Source: Agarivorans sp050870875
GTDB taxonomy: Bacteria; Pseudomonadota; Gammaproteobacteria; Enterobacterales; Celerinatantimonadaceae
Reading direction: 5' to 3'
Length of the DNA stretch: 64,000 nt
NCBI RefSeq assembly: GCF_050870875.2
Contig: NZ_CP194041.2
Location: 4,464,001-4,528,000, forward strand
Shown here: positions 18,560 through 26,116 of the stretch, piece after piece
How the letters are laid out: the number at the start of each line of letters is the position of its first letter
Position numbering within the stretch: position 1 is the stretch's first letter
Program-made: the position numbers and the translations under genes
Notes under the pieces: generated by a model
The model's input: only the letters and a program-made list of their open reading frames with translations
The model's database searches: none
What the model was told of the DNA's origin: nothing

Positions 18560-19582
18560 CTAAAATAGATTTAGGCCAAATATGTCTTTGATATCAAAGA
18601 GCACTTTATCTGTCTTTTCTCGAGAAAGCTGACTTCCAGCCTTCAAAATGTCGATTAGTTGTGCCTTGTCATTTAAATACATAGCTCTTCTCTCTCGAAT
18701 GGGCCGGAGCATTTCTTGTAAGCATTCTTCTAATATTCGTTTCGTCACGCCGTCACCCAGTCCCCCTCGTTGATAGTGTTGCTTTAATTGTTGGACATAG
18801 CTTTCATCTGGATGAAAAGCATCTAAATAAGTAAACACCACATTCCCCTCTATCTTGCCGGGGTCTTCAACCCTTACATGGTGAGGGTCGGTATACATAG
18901 ACTTAACCGCTGCAGTGATTTCCTTTTCACTAGCTCCTAGATTAATAGTGTTCCCCATAGATTTAGACATCTTATTTTTTCCATCGGTGCTAGGTAAGCG
19001 TGGCGCTTTACTTAACAATGGTTGACATTCATTGAGAACATTGCGCCCGGCTAACGCGTTTATCTTCCGCACGATTTCATTAGTTTGTTCAAGCATTGGT
19101 AATTGGTCGTCACCAACGGGGACTAATGTTGCGTTAAACCCAGTGATATCCGCGGCTTGAGAGATGGGGTAAGTTAAAAATCCTGCAGGGATGGAGCGCT
19201 CAAATCCTTTATTTTGAATTTCACTTTTAACTGTGGGATTACGCTCTAGTCGACTAATAGTAACTAGGTTGCTGTAATACATAGTGAGCTCGGCAAGCGC
19301 TGGTAATTGTGACTGCAGACATATGGTTGTTGCTGATGGGTCTATCCCTACAGCGAGGTAATCCGCCACCACATTTAGAATATTCGATGACACTTTTTGA
19401 GGGTGAAGGGCATTGTCTGTCAGGCCTTGCATATCAGCAACAAGAATGGTTTGTTCATGGTGAGCTTGTAAAGCGACACGCTGCTTTAAAGAACCAACGT
19501 AATGGCCTAGGTGTAATGGGCCCGTAGCTCTATCACCGGTTAAAATAACCTCTAATTTATCAGTTTTCGGTTGTGTATTCAT
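18560..19582 (-). CDS. trpS: Tryptophanyl-tRNA synthetase, Firmicutes-like second type
   Basis: Class I synthetase charging tRNA-Trp, 340 residues. The HIGH-type signature is GPLHLGHYVG (HLGH at 24-27) and the KMSKS loop is at 204-208. The sequence departs from the usual proteobacterial enzyme: TGDRATGPLHLGHYVGSL, RLERNPTVKSEI and YQRGGLGDGVTKR match the lineage I associate with streptococci and lactobacilli. The position aligning with His43 of the Bacillus stearothermophilus enzyme, a known determinant of indolmycin sensitivity, appears to be Gln52. It is probably an accessory copy, with a housekeeping trpS elsewhere (inference). A strong GGAG ribosome site lies 8 bases before the start, and a Trp-codon leader lies upstream. 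Confidence 0.93.
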   Translation of the reverse strand: MNTQPKTDKLEVILTGDRATGPLHLGHYVGSLKQRVALQAHHEQTILVADMQGLTDNALHPQKVSSNILNVVADYLAVGIDPSATTICLQSQLPALAELTMYYSNLVTISRLERNPTVKSEIQNKGFERSIPAGFLTYPISQAADITGFNATLVPVGDDQLPMLEQTNEIVRKINALAGRNVLNECQPLLSKAPRLPSTDGKNKMSKSMGNTINLGASEKEITAAVKSMYTDPHHVRVEDPGKIEGNVVFTYLDAFHPDESYVQQLKQHYQRGGLGDGVTKRILEECLQEMLRPIRERRAMYLNDKAQLIDILKAGSQLSREKTDKVLFDIKDIFGLNLF

Positions 19583-19587
19583 TGGTA

Positions 19588-19701
19588 TATCTCCTCGTCA
19601 AATAAATTGGCCACTGGAGATACAAAAGAGATGACAATCTTAGCTACCTACCAGCAGCATAAGAATGTAAGAATTCTGTGCCGCTCTAATGAGAGCGCCA
19701 C
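19588..19701 (-). promoter_or_regulatory. Candidate Trp-responsive attenuator in the trpS leader
   Basis: Reading leftward from the tandem Trp codons, mutually exclusive pairings are visible. Stem 1:2 (19692-19701 with 19678-19687) has nine pairs and one G-G mismatch, and its loop holds the leader stop codon. Stem 2:3 (19679-19685 with 19653-19659) has seven pairs including one G-U. Stem 3:4 (19656-19663 with 19639-19645) has seven pairs with one bulge, followed by U-rich sequence to 19622. Separately, 19616-19622 is perfectly complementary over 7 bases to the trpS ribosome site at 19588-19594. Control could therefore be by termination, by ribosome-site masking, or both. Confidence 0.55.
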
Positions 19702-19739
19702 CAAAGAATGGATAATGTAGGCATTGAAATATTATTCAT
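19686..19739 (-). CDS. trpS leader peptide with tandem Trp codons
   Basis: A 17-codon reading frame, MNNISMPTLSILWWRSH, ending 103 bp before trpS. Codons 13 and 14 are adjacent TGG, placed just before a stem whose loop contains the stop codon. This is the layout of an amino-acid attenuator: ribosomes short of charged tRNA-Trp would stall on the Trp pair and free the downstream strand for alternative pairing. The weak point is that no good ribosome site precedes either the first ATG or the internal ATG at 19724. Confidence 0.5.
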   Translation of the reverse strand: MNNISMPTLSILWWRSH

Positions 19740-19937
19740 AACGAGAATCTAGCAATAATCGAGTTAGGAGACAAGCGTTTGAGTGCTCCCCTAGCATATG
19801 CTGTAGGCAACTAGTTAGCTTTACTCTTGTTAGTATGTCGACATTTAAGATTGTAAAGCATTTCAGGGCCACTTCGAGCAAGAAGAAAGATTTCAATAAA
19901 TTTCGTCTACCCTTCCTGCGCAAAAAAAACTTTGTCC

Positions 19938-20052
19938 TCTGGAAAATTCTTTCCAGAATCTTGCTTCTCAACAAAATTTTGTCATTTTTGCTATATTTCT
20001 GGAAAAGTCCTAGAAGCCTCGTCGACTCTAGCTTTACAGAACTTTTCCAGAA
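19938..20052. repeat. Two inverted repeats built on TCTGGAAA
   Basis: First pair: arms 19938-19945 and 19950-19957, 8 bp, 4-bp spacer. Second pair: arms 19997-20008 and 20041-20052, a perfect 12-bp match (TTCTGGAAAAGT and its complement) 32 bp apart. Two further copies of the word occur at 18018 and 18049, beyond the other end of trpS. They could be operators for a regulator, or the remains of a mobile element. Confidence 0.65.
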
Positions 20053-20484
20053 TATAAACTACAGAGTATATTGGTACTATGTAAATTCAAGGGACTAAAA
20101 CACCGATTAGCCTTTGATTCGAAGACCCTTCAACGAATCAAGGCTAATCTGGCTTGTATCGTCAAGTCGCGAACCTTTATAGAACCTTAGTGAGTGACTC
20201 TGATATCTTAGCTCAAAGATAAAACATCAAGTTTCGCTAAATCACTGAGACTGCTCCTCTGCACGACTTCCATGTCGTCGGCTCTTGATTGATTCATGAT
20301 TGCGCTCACTTTACCGACGAGACTTCGCTCGGAAGCGGATGAAAAGCGGCCAACGGCTACCTGTAACGTGTGAATCACAACATACTAAAAGTGGCGAAAT
20401 GCCCCCTTAAACAATGGCGATCATCGACTAGGAGGATGATTCCAATAACCGAACACATCAAATAAAAAAATCTAACCGATAGAC

Positions 20485-20513
20485 TAAAAAAGAAAAAGCA
20501 AGTCTAGCGACTT
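20485..20513 (-). terminator. Intrinsic terminator of the M14 carboxypeptidase gene
   Basis: On the minus strand a 5-bp stem (arms 20509-20513 and 20500-20504) with a four-base loop is followed by GC and a T-rich run (TTTTTCTTTTTT). It lies about 90 bp beyond the stop codon of the leftward gene. The stem is short but the T-run is strong. Confidence 0.6.
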
Positions 20514-20534
20514 CTCTTGTAGCCACAACGAATC

Positions 20535-20563
20535 AGGAGGTCATCCATCATAACCTCCTTTTT
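20535..20563 (+). terminator. Rightward intrinsic terminator without an obvious gene
   Basis: A perfect 7-bp stem, AGGAGGT (20535-20541) with ACCTCCT (20553-20559), is followed by four more T. It reads rightward, but no rightward gene ends nearby, hence the suggestion of a non-coding transcript in the preceding 500 bp. Confidence 0.55.
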
Positions 20564-20602
20564 GTATGCTCAAAATTAAGCGCTAAATAGCTAAATAGGA
20601 CA

Positions 20603-21727
20603 CTACAAACGCGCTAAGCTCTGCTTAATTGGAAACAACACATCTGCACCCAATTGCATTGCCCGCTCCGGTGACCAGCCGTAATCCTCATCAGGCAAAT
20701 CAGCGTTATCTTTAAATGGCATTTCGATGGTATAAGACAATGTCTTAAACTGTTCGCCCAACCATGCGGCGCCAATCTTTAAGTTAGCCTCTCCCGGCTT
20801 GTTCTTGGCATAACCATGTTGATCTTGGAAGTCTGGTGAAATCGCCATATACGCTTGCTTAAAGGTTTCTTCTAGCAACTGATGCCGCGCATCATATGAA
20901 GGGACCCCTTCACACCCTGCCACAAAATTGTAAGGCACAGATTCATCTCCATGAATATCAAGAAACAGATCGCCTCCCAATTCCAACATCTTTTGTCTTG
21001 CTAAAAACACCTCTGGGCTATGTTCCATGCTTGGATTTTGCCATTCACGGTTCAAATTTATACCAGCGGCATTAGTACGCAAATGACCTCGCACTGAACC
21101 ATCTGGATTCATATTCGGCAAGACATAAAATACGGTTTCTTCCAATAGCTTTTTAGCCAAGGGATTATCTTCGTCCAATAACGTGGCGAGCATCCCCTCA
21201 ACAAACCATTCTGCCATGGTCTCACCTGGGTGCTGCCTCGCCATCACCCAAACTTTGTGCTTGTCCTGCTCGGCATCACCAATTTGCAATAAACTCATAT
21301 CCCGACCATCCAAGGTTTGCCCTAGGGTACTAAGTCTCACCCGAGGATCTTGTTGTATGGTTTGCAATAGATCCAGATGGCGCTCGTAGCTATAAGGTGC
21401 AAAATAAGCGAAATAGACACTCGATTGCTCAAGCGCCAAAGAAAATTTTAATTGCTCACCATCATAATCGGTATCGATGCGAAACCATTGTTGGCGATCA
21501 TAAGATGCGACGACCTGATAACCTTGCCAACCTTGTGGATAAGCCGACTGACTGGCGTTGATAATATGGAATTGATAAGACTGCGCTTGCTCAGCTTCAA
21601 AACGAAAATGAAACCACTGAAAAAACTCAGATTGGTTGTCATGTTTGATTTCAAGTTGGATATCTTGCGGATCTTGTAAAGCGATAACTCGAATGTTACC
21701 ACTATCAAAATTATCAGTAATGTACAT
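20603..21727 (-). CDS. M14-family zinc carboxypeptidase (cytosolic type)
   Basis: A 374-residue protein with an N-terminal beta domain (about 1-120) and an M14 carboxypeptidase domain. Zinc ligands are His166 and Glu169 (HPGETMAEW) and His259 (DIHGDE); the catalytic Glu335 is in IEMPF. NMNPDGSVRGHLRTNAAGINLNREW carries the substrate-carboxylate-binding Asn/Arg pair. No signal peptide is seen, so it is cytosolic. The start at 21727 is chosen over an ATG at 21781 because it has AAGG 7 bases ahead and begins with the family's usual Y-I-T-D-N-F-D-S-G-N-I. The exact substrate is unknown. Confidence 0.88.
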   Translation of the reverse strand: MYITDNFDSGNIRVIALQDPQDIQLEIKHDNQSEFFQWFHFRFEAEQAQSYQFHIINASQSAYPQGWQGYQVVASYDRQQWFRIDTDYDGEQLKFSLALEQSSVYFAYFAPYSYERHLDLLQTIQQDPRVRLSTLGQTLDGRDMSLLQIGDAEQDKHKVWVMARQHPGETMAEWFVEGMLATLLDEDNPLAKKLLEETVFYVLPNMNPDGSVRGHLRTNAAGINLNREWQNPSMEHSPEVFLARQKMLELGGDLFLDIHGDESVPYNFVAGCEGVPSYDARHQLLEETFKQAYMAISPDFQDQHGYAKNKPGEANLKIGAAWLGEQFKTLSYTIEMPFKDNADLPDEDYGWSPERAMQLGADVLFPIKQSLARL

Positions 21728-22007
21728 CTCTACACCTTCATGCTGAATAGGGTCCTTGGAGTTGCCCAGTATAACTGGCAATGCCTAGAGGCTGTTTATC
21801 TTTTGAGATTATTTTTACAAGGAACCGTCATTTTTTATATCAGGAACAGCACTATGGCATCACCTGACGAGAATAACTAAAAGGCTCGTCTAGGGTCTTT
21901 TGATTTTCATCACCAAGAATAGATCAGCAATGATGCCAAATATATTTAATACCAGTCCTTTTGACGAAACCATATGAGTTAGTAGCCTTCTGAACAAAGG
22001 CCACAGA

Positions 22008-22733
22008 TTAGCGGCTGAGGTCTTTATTTTTGGTAGCGTCCATCTCCTGAACTTCGATCCTAAAGTAGCGAATATCCAATTGTTTCGCATAAGACATGCT
22101 GCCATCAAGCGTGACCAACTGTCCCTGAGATACCACTCGCTGATTAAAGTCGATCCCCTGTCGAAACACTTCTTCACCACCTTGGTCAATAAATATCATC
22201 ACCAAGGCTTGCTCAATCGGCCCTTCAACCAACAACTGGTAACTCACGCCAATCTGTTTCCCTTGGTTTTCCGACTCAACAAAAAAAGCCGAACGAACAT
22301 GTTGTTGGTCGATGGCGATCAAACTATCAAAGGCAAATACACGTAATTCGGGGTGATTCTCTTTATTTAGTTCGAAGTTATATTTTCGTTCTAATTGTAA
22401 AGCTTGGTTCAATTTCAAGTTTTGCTGTTCAACCACATTAAAATCACTTAACAAGCCTTCATAATCGTGTCTCAAATCATGGTAAGTCGGTAATAGAGCG
22501 ACTAAATAAAATACCGACGCAAAACTAATGACCACCAGCGCGGCACTAATCCAACGATACTTTCTAACATGTCGATAGGCTTTCTTATAATGTTGATGGC
22601 GCGCCTTATGGTGCTCATATCGAACTTGCAGACTCACCTCTGAACGGTGACTGCGTTGCTTTGGAGAATGAAAATCGACACTATCAGCAGCGTGAATAAT
22701 CTCAGCCTGCTGTTTTAGCTCATTGGTAGACAT
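22008..22733 (-). CDS. Single-pass membrane protein of unknown function
   Basis: I do not recognise this 241-residue protein. It has a basic, His- and Arg-rich cytoplasmic N-terminus (residues 1 to about 68), one membrane segment (about 70-92, SAALVVISFASVFYLVALL), a short predicted coiled coil (about 98-130) and a soluble, beta-rich C-terminal domain that would face the periplasm. The start at 22733 is chosen for its excellent AGGGAAGAG ribosome site. An upstream start would add 38 residues without support. It stands alone, 281 bp from the carboxypeptidase gene on the same strand. Confidence 0.65.
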   Translation of the reverse strand: MSTNELKQQAEIIHAADSVDFHSPKQRSHRSEVSLQVRYEHHKARHQHYKKAYRHVRKYRWISAALVVISFASVFYLVALLPTYHDLRHDYEGLLSDFNVVEQQNLKLNQALQLERKYNFELNKENHPELRVFAFDSLIAIDQQHVRSAFFVESENQGKQIGVSYQLLVEGPIEQALVMIFIDQGGEEVFRQGIDFNQRVVSQGQLVTLDGSMSYAKQLDIRYFRIEVQEMDATKNKDLSR

Positions 22734-23118
22734 GATCTCTTCCCTAAGATTGCCTAAAAGTGGCTTATGAATACTAACAAATATTGTTAGCCTTAATTTA
22801 TATCTCAAAAATAACGGCGAGATACGGATCCTGATTAATTTTAACACTTAAAATTAACAAGCTAAACACTCCCGCTAGGGCAACCACCAGAGCATTCAGC
22901 CTCAAAGTAATTGATACCAGAAAGCGCCCCTTTAACATAGCAGTTAAAATAAGAATTATCAGTAATAAACCTACATCCGTGACAACTGCTTACATTTGCT
23001 CTTGATTTTCTTTTATCCTTTCGCCACATGTTGGTACAGCTATCGGCACAAAGCACTACACTTTATAGCTTGAGTGAGTACAATGAGCGCCAAATTGATG
23101 AAATGGTAAGGGGATAGG
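22734..23118. other. Intergenic region between divergent genes, with an AT-only palindrome
   Basis: It holds the divergent promoters of the membrane-protein gene and ylqF. A perfect 10-bp inverted repeat made only of A and T (22835-22844 and 22848-22857, spacer CAC) lies about 100 bp upstream of the membrane-protein start and may be an operator. A Cys-rich 64-codon frame at 22862-23056 (minus) is not accepted as a gene. Confidence 0.5.
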
Positions 23119-24051
23119 ATGGCAATTCAATGGTATCCAGGGCATATGCACAAAGCCCAGAAACAAATCAAAGAAGTGATGCCAAATATCGATTTGATCA
23201 TCGAAGTATTGGATGCTCGGATCCCCTATAGCAGTGAGAACCCGTTGGTTGCCACCCTACGTGGTGATAAACCCTGTATCAAAGTGTTAAACAAGAGTGA
23301 TTTAGCCGATCCCGAGATCACCCGCCAATGGCAGCAATACTTTGAACAAGAGCAAGGGGTTAAAGCGATTCCCTTGTGTACTATTCAGGGGAATCAGACG
23401 CAAGAATTACTAAGCTTATGTCGTAGTATGTTACCCAATAAAGGGGGCGTTGATAAGCCAATCCATACTATGATTTGTGGGATCCCTAATGTCGGTAAAT
23501 CGACTTTAATTAACGCCTTAGCGGGACGAACCATCGCTAAAACCGGCAACGAACCGGCGGTAACCAAGGCTCAACAAAGGATCCGTCTAGAGGGCAACAT
23601 CATCCTCTCAGATACGCCAGGGATCCTTTGGCCAAAGTTCGACAATGTCGCCAGCGGCTACCGCTTGGCAACAACCGGAGCGGTCAAAGATACAGCCATG
23701 GATTATGATGATGTCGCAGCCTTTGCTTGCGAATATCTATTAGAAGCCTATCCCGAACAGTTAAAAGCCCGTTATAAGCTTGAAGATTTACCTGAGTCAG
23801 AAATTGTCTTGATGGAAGAGATTGGTCGCCGCCGAGGCTGTTTGGTTCGTGGTGGTCAGGTCGACTACGTGAAGGTTGCCACCATCATTCTTAACGAACT
23901 ACGCGATGCAACTATCGGTCGAATTAGCTTGGAAACGCCAGCGATGGTGGCAGTTGAGAAAGTTGAAACGGCCAAACTAGTCGCCGAAAAAGAAGAAAAA
24001 AAGAAAATGATTGCCGAACTACAAAAGAAAAAACGCCGTAAACGACGCTAA
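23119..24051 (+). CDS. ylqF: Circularly permuted ribosome-biogenesis GTPase YlqF
   Basis: GTPase of the YlqF/RbgA family, which acts in late assembly of the large ribosomal subunit. The 310-residue protein shows the permuted motif order that defines the family: G4 (NKSD, 58-61) comes before G1 (GIPNVGKST, 121-129) and G3 (DTPG, 165-168). The N-terminal WYPGHMHKAQKQI is characteristic. The C-terminus ends in a strongly basic tail (KKKRRKRR) suited to RNA binding. It is a single gene ending at a strong terminator. Confidence 0.93.
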   Translation: MAIQWYPGHMHKAQKQIKEVMPNIDLIIEVLDARIPYSSENPLVATLRGDKPCIKVLNKSDLADPEITRQWQQYFEQEQGVKAIPLCTIQGNQTQELLSLCRSMLPNKGGVDKPIHTMICGIPNVGKSTLINALAGRTIAKTGNEPAVTKAQQRIRLEGNIILSDTPGILWPKFDNVASGYRLATTGAVKDTAMDYDDVAAFACEYLLEAYPEQLKARYKLEDLPESEIVLMEEIGRRRGCLVRGGQVDYVKVATIILNELRDATIGRISLETPAMVAVEKVETAKLVAEKEEKKKMIAELQKKKRRKRR

Positions 24052-24064
24052 TTATTCTGGCAAT

Positions 24065-24092
24065 AAAAAACCACCGTTCACGGTGGTTTTTT
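24065..24092. terminator. Bidirectional terminator between ylqF and the cytochrome c5 gene
   Basis: A symmetrical structure of six A, an 8-bp GC-rich stem around a short loop, and six T. It serves ylqF rightward and the convergent cytochrome gene leftward. Confidence 0.9.
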
Positions 24093-24111
24093 ATTGCTTA
24101 ACGGGCTGGCC

Positions 24112-24522
24112 TTATTGGGTTAAATAGGCAATCGCGTCTTTAATTTCATCTTCACTACAATCACCACAAGTGCCCTTGGCTGGCATCACACCATTAAACC
24201 CATTCCAAGCGTGGTTAAATAAGGTCTCGTTACCTTGAGCAATACGAGGCTCCCAAGCGGCTGCATCACCTTTTTTAGGTGCTCCGGCAACACCAGTGCT
24301 ATGACAAGCCGTACAATAAGTATTAAAAACAGTGGCCCCATCTCGAGGACCGCTTGCGGCAGCAGGGGCTTTAGTCACGGCAAGTTCGCCATCTAAATAA
24401 ACGGAGCCGACAGGTTTAATCCGCTCGATTATCGCTTCATCAGACATATCAGCCGCAAACGCACTGGGTAATATGCTTAAGCACAGTGATACCAGCAATG
24501 TTTTCCAATTCAAAAGCTTCAC
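24112..24522 (-). CDS. Cytochrome c5 family protein
   Basis: Small periplasmic monoheme cytochrome, 136 residues, likely an electron carrier. A Sec signal peptide ends around residue 24 (SAFAAD). The heme is attached through CTACH (Cys70, Cys73, His74) and the distal ligand is probably Met113 in GVMPAKG. Two extra cysteines, Cys119 and Cys122 (CGDC), form the conserved C-terminal disulfide of cytochrome c5. The redox partner is not evident from the neighbours. Confidence 0.92.
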   Translation of the reverse strand: MKLLNWKTLLVSLCLSILPSAFAADMSDEAIIERIKPVGSVYLDGELAVTKAPAAASGPRDGATVFNTYCTACHSTGVAGAPKKGDAAAWEPRIAQGNETLFNHAWNGFNGVMPAKGTCGDCSEDEIKDAIAYLTQ

Positions 24523-24658
24523 CTTTATCTCTCCTCATTGTGCCTACTGTCTGCAGTATTAGGCATCCTTGTCATTATTGGCAAAATTATACCCGCTATT
24601 CCCCTGAGGTTAAACCATTGTAAAAACGAATATAAGAACTATGTATCTTAGATGTTAC

Positions 24659-25474
24659 TTAGCTGGGGTTTTTCAGAATATCTCGCCACGGCAGTTGTCG
24701 GTCACCCAAAGAAATAAAATTAGGATTCTCTAAGGATTCGCGCTGGTTATAGCTTAGGTCGCGTAAATGTAAATCCAACAATCCGCCACCCGCTTCTTCT
24801 AAGATGATCTGCGGCGCGCCAGTATCCCATTCGCCAGTTGGGCCGACTCGAATATAACAATCAGCAACGCCCTCGGCGACCAAGCAACTTTTTAAGCTAG
24901 CGCTACCTAAAGGATAAAGTTTGTAATGATAGTTACAATTTAAAATCGCTTGCAATAAAGCAGGGCGCTGCACTCGACTGGTGGCAACCCGGATTTGCTC
25001 GGGCGGACTATCGTAATGACGACTACGAATTTTGGTTCGTTTACCCGCCTGCTCTTTAAACGCACCATGCCCCTTGACTGCTGCATACAATATTTGCACG
25101 ATAGGTCCATAAACCACCCCCAATACCGGTTGGTTATCGTGGATCAAGGCAATTTCGGTAGCAAAGTCACCACTCCCAGAAACAAACTCCTGAGTACCAT
25201 CTAAAGGGTCGACTAGCCAATAAGTTTGCCAAGTTTGACGCTCTTCTAGAGGAATATTCGCCTGTTCTTCAGACAAAATGGGGATTTCTGGAGTTAAGCT
25301 GGAAAGCTTATTCATAATAAAATGATGGGCTGCGTAATCAGCTGAGGTCACGGGTGTTTTATCTTGTTTCACCTCGCTGACATAATCACCTTTCTCATAA
25401 ATGCTACGGATTAACTCACCAGCACCACGTGCAATTTCAATCACTTCTGATAACACACTGACAGGCTCAAACAT
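24659..25474 (-). CDS. cysQ: 3'(2'),5'-bisphosphate nucleotidase CysQ
   Basis: Mg-dependent phosphatase that removes the 3'-phosphate of PAP, a by-product of sulfate assimilation; 271 residues. The inositol-monophosphatase-superfamily motifs are visible: SEEQA, DPLDGTQEFVSGSGDFATEIALI and EWDTGAPQIILEEAGG. It lies 3 bp after nudE, so the two are co-transcribed, as in vibrios. Confidence 0.94.
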   Translation of the reverse strand: MFEPVSVLSEVIEIARGAGELIRSIYEKGDYVSEVKQDKTPVTSADYAAHHFIMNKLSSLTPEIPILSEEQANIPLEERQTWQTYWLVDPLDGTQEFVSGSGDFATEIALIHDNQPVLGVVYGPIVQILYAAVKGHGAFKEQAGKRTKIRSRHYDSPPEQIRVATSRVQRPALLQAILNCNYHYKLYPLGSASLKSCLVAEGVADCYIRVGPTGEWDTGAPQIILEEAGGGLLDLHLRDLSYNQRESLENPNFISLGDRQLPWRDILKNPS

Positions 25475-25477
25475 CCT

Positions 25478-26041
25478 CTAGCAATCCACCTTATTTTTCT
25501 TCAACCATTTTTCTAATAACAACAATGATGCAACACTACGCGCTTCAGAAAAGTCTTCACGGCTATATACACTGTCTAAGTCTTGCAAAGAAACTTTAAT
25601 CATGTGCAACGGTTCTGGTTCATCGCCAGGTAAAATACTCGGACGAAGCCCCTGTGCCACATAAACCGACATATGACTGGAGAAATAACTCGGCGCCACC
25701 GAGAGTTCGGTAAGCAGCTGAAATTCACTCGCTATCAGGCCAATTTCTTCTTGTAACTCTCGATTGGCGGCAACCAGTGCGGTCTCTCCTGGATCGATCA
25801 AGCCTTTTACAAAGCCTAGCTCATAACGCTCTGTTCCGGCGGCGTATTCACTCACCAATAACAGCTCACCTTGCTCAGTGATAGGCAGTACCATGACCGC
25901 GCCGCGCCCCGAGCCAACCAAGCGCTCATAGGTCCGGTGTTCGCCATTACTAAACTCAAGGTGTAATTCTTCAATTTTGAAATAACGACTTTCAGCAGTG
26001 ATGGCACTGTCTACTAATCGGGGCGGATGATGCTTACTCAT
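25478..26041 (-). CDS. nudE: ADP compounds hydrolase NudE (Nudix)
   Basis: Nudix hydrolase acting on ADP-ribose, NADH and diadenosine polyphosphates; 187 residues from the chosen start. The Nudix box runs from GLIDPGETALVAANRELQEEIG with the catalytic REL-EE residues intact. The start at 26041 is chosen over an ATG six codons upstream because AGGAA lies 5 bases before it. It heads a nudE-cysQ operon divergent from yrfG, matching the E. coli/Vibrio nudE-yrfG neighbourhood. Confidence 0.94.
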   Translation of the reverse strand: MSKHHPPRLVDSAITAESRYFKIEELHLEFSNGEHRTYERLVGSGRGAVMVLPITEQGELLLVSEYAAGTERYELGFVKGLIDPGETALVAANRELQEEIGLIASEFQLLTELSVAPSYFSSHMSVYVAQGLRPSILPGDEPEPLHMIKVSLQDLDSVYSREDFSEARSVASLLLLEKWLKKNKVDC

Positions 26042-26116
26042 CGCGGTTCCTGCTATCATTGACGTAGTATCATTGTTACATTGCTGTTAGAAGCACTCAA
26101 GGATTTGCGAACAAGA

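Larger units (their letters stand above)
20053..20602. other. Gene-free region, possible non-coding transcript
   Basis: About 550 bp with no plausible protein gene on either strand. It contains a long hairpin (20105-20121 with 20134-20149, 16 pairs, one bulge), several small stems (for example ATCATC/GATGAT near 20419), a leftward terminator and a rightward terminator at its right end. The nearest rightward gene upstream is gor, more than 2 kb away behind a leftward gene, so the rightward terminator suggests an independent transcript. I recognise no known RNA family. Confidence 0.4.

Noticed and set aside
19732..19974. 80-codon frame on the minus strand ending over the trpS leader start
   Set aside because: It lies in AT-rich sequence through one of the TCTGGAAA palindromes, has no ribosome site and no recognisable features. 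Translational coupling to the leader peptide cannot be excluded but has no positive support.
19835..20098. 87-codon frame on the plus strand, rich in Phe, Lys and Leu
   Set aside because: It spans both TCTGGAAA inverted repeats, and its composition is what AT-rich DNA gives by chance.
20160..20565. CsrB-like regulatory RNA
   Set aside because: Only a handful of GGA motifs occur, far fewer than the many repeated GGA loops of CsrB/CsrC RNAs. The region is left as an unassigned candidate transcript.
22862..23056. 64-codon Cys-rich frame on the minus strand upstream of ylqF
   Set aside because: The Cys spacing (CHGC, CSGGC) is tempting. But the start would be GTG or an internal ATG with no ribosome site, it sits in the ylqF promoter region, and nothing else supports it.
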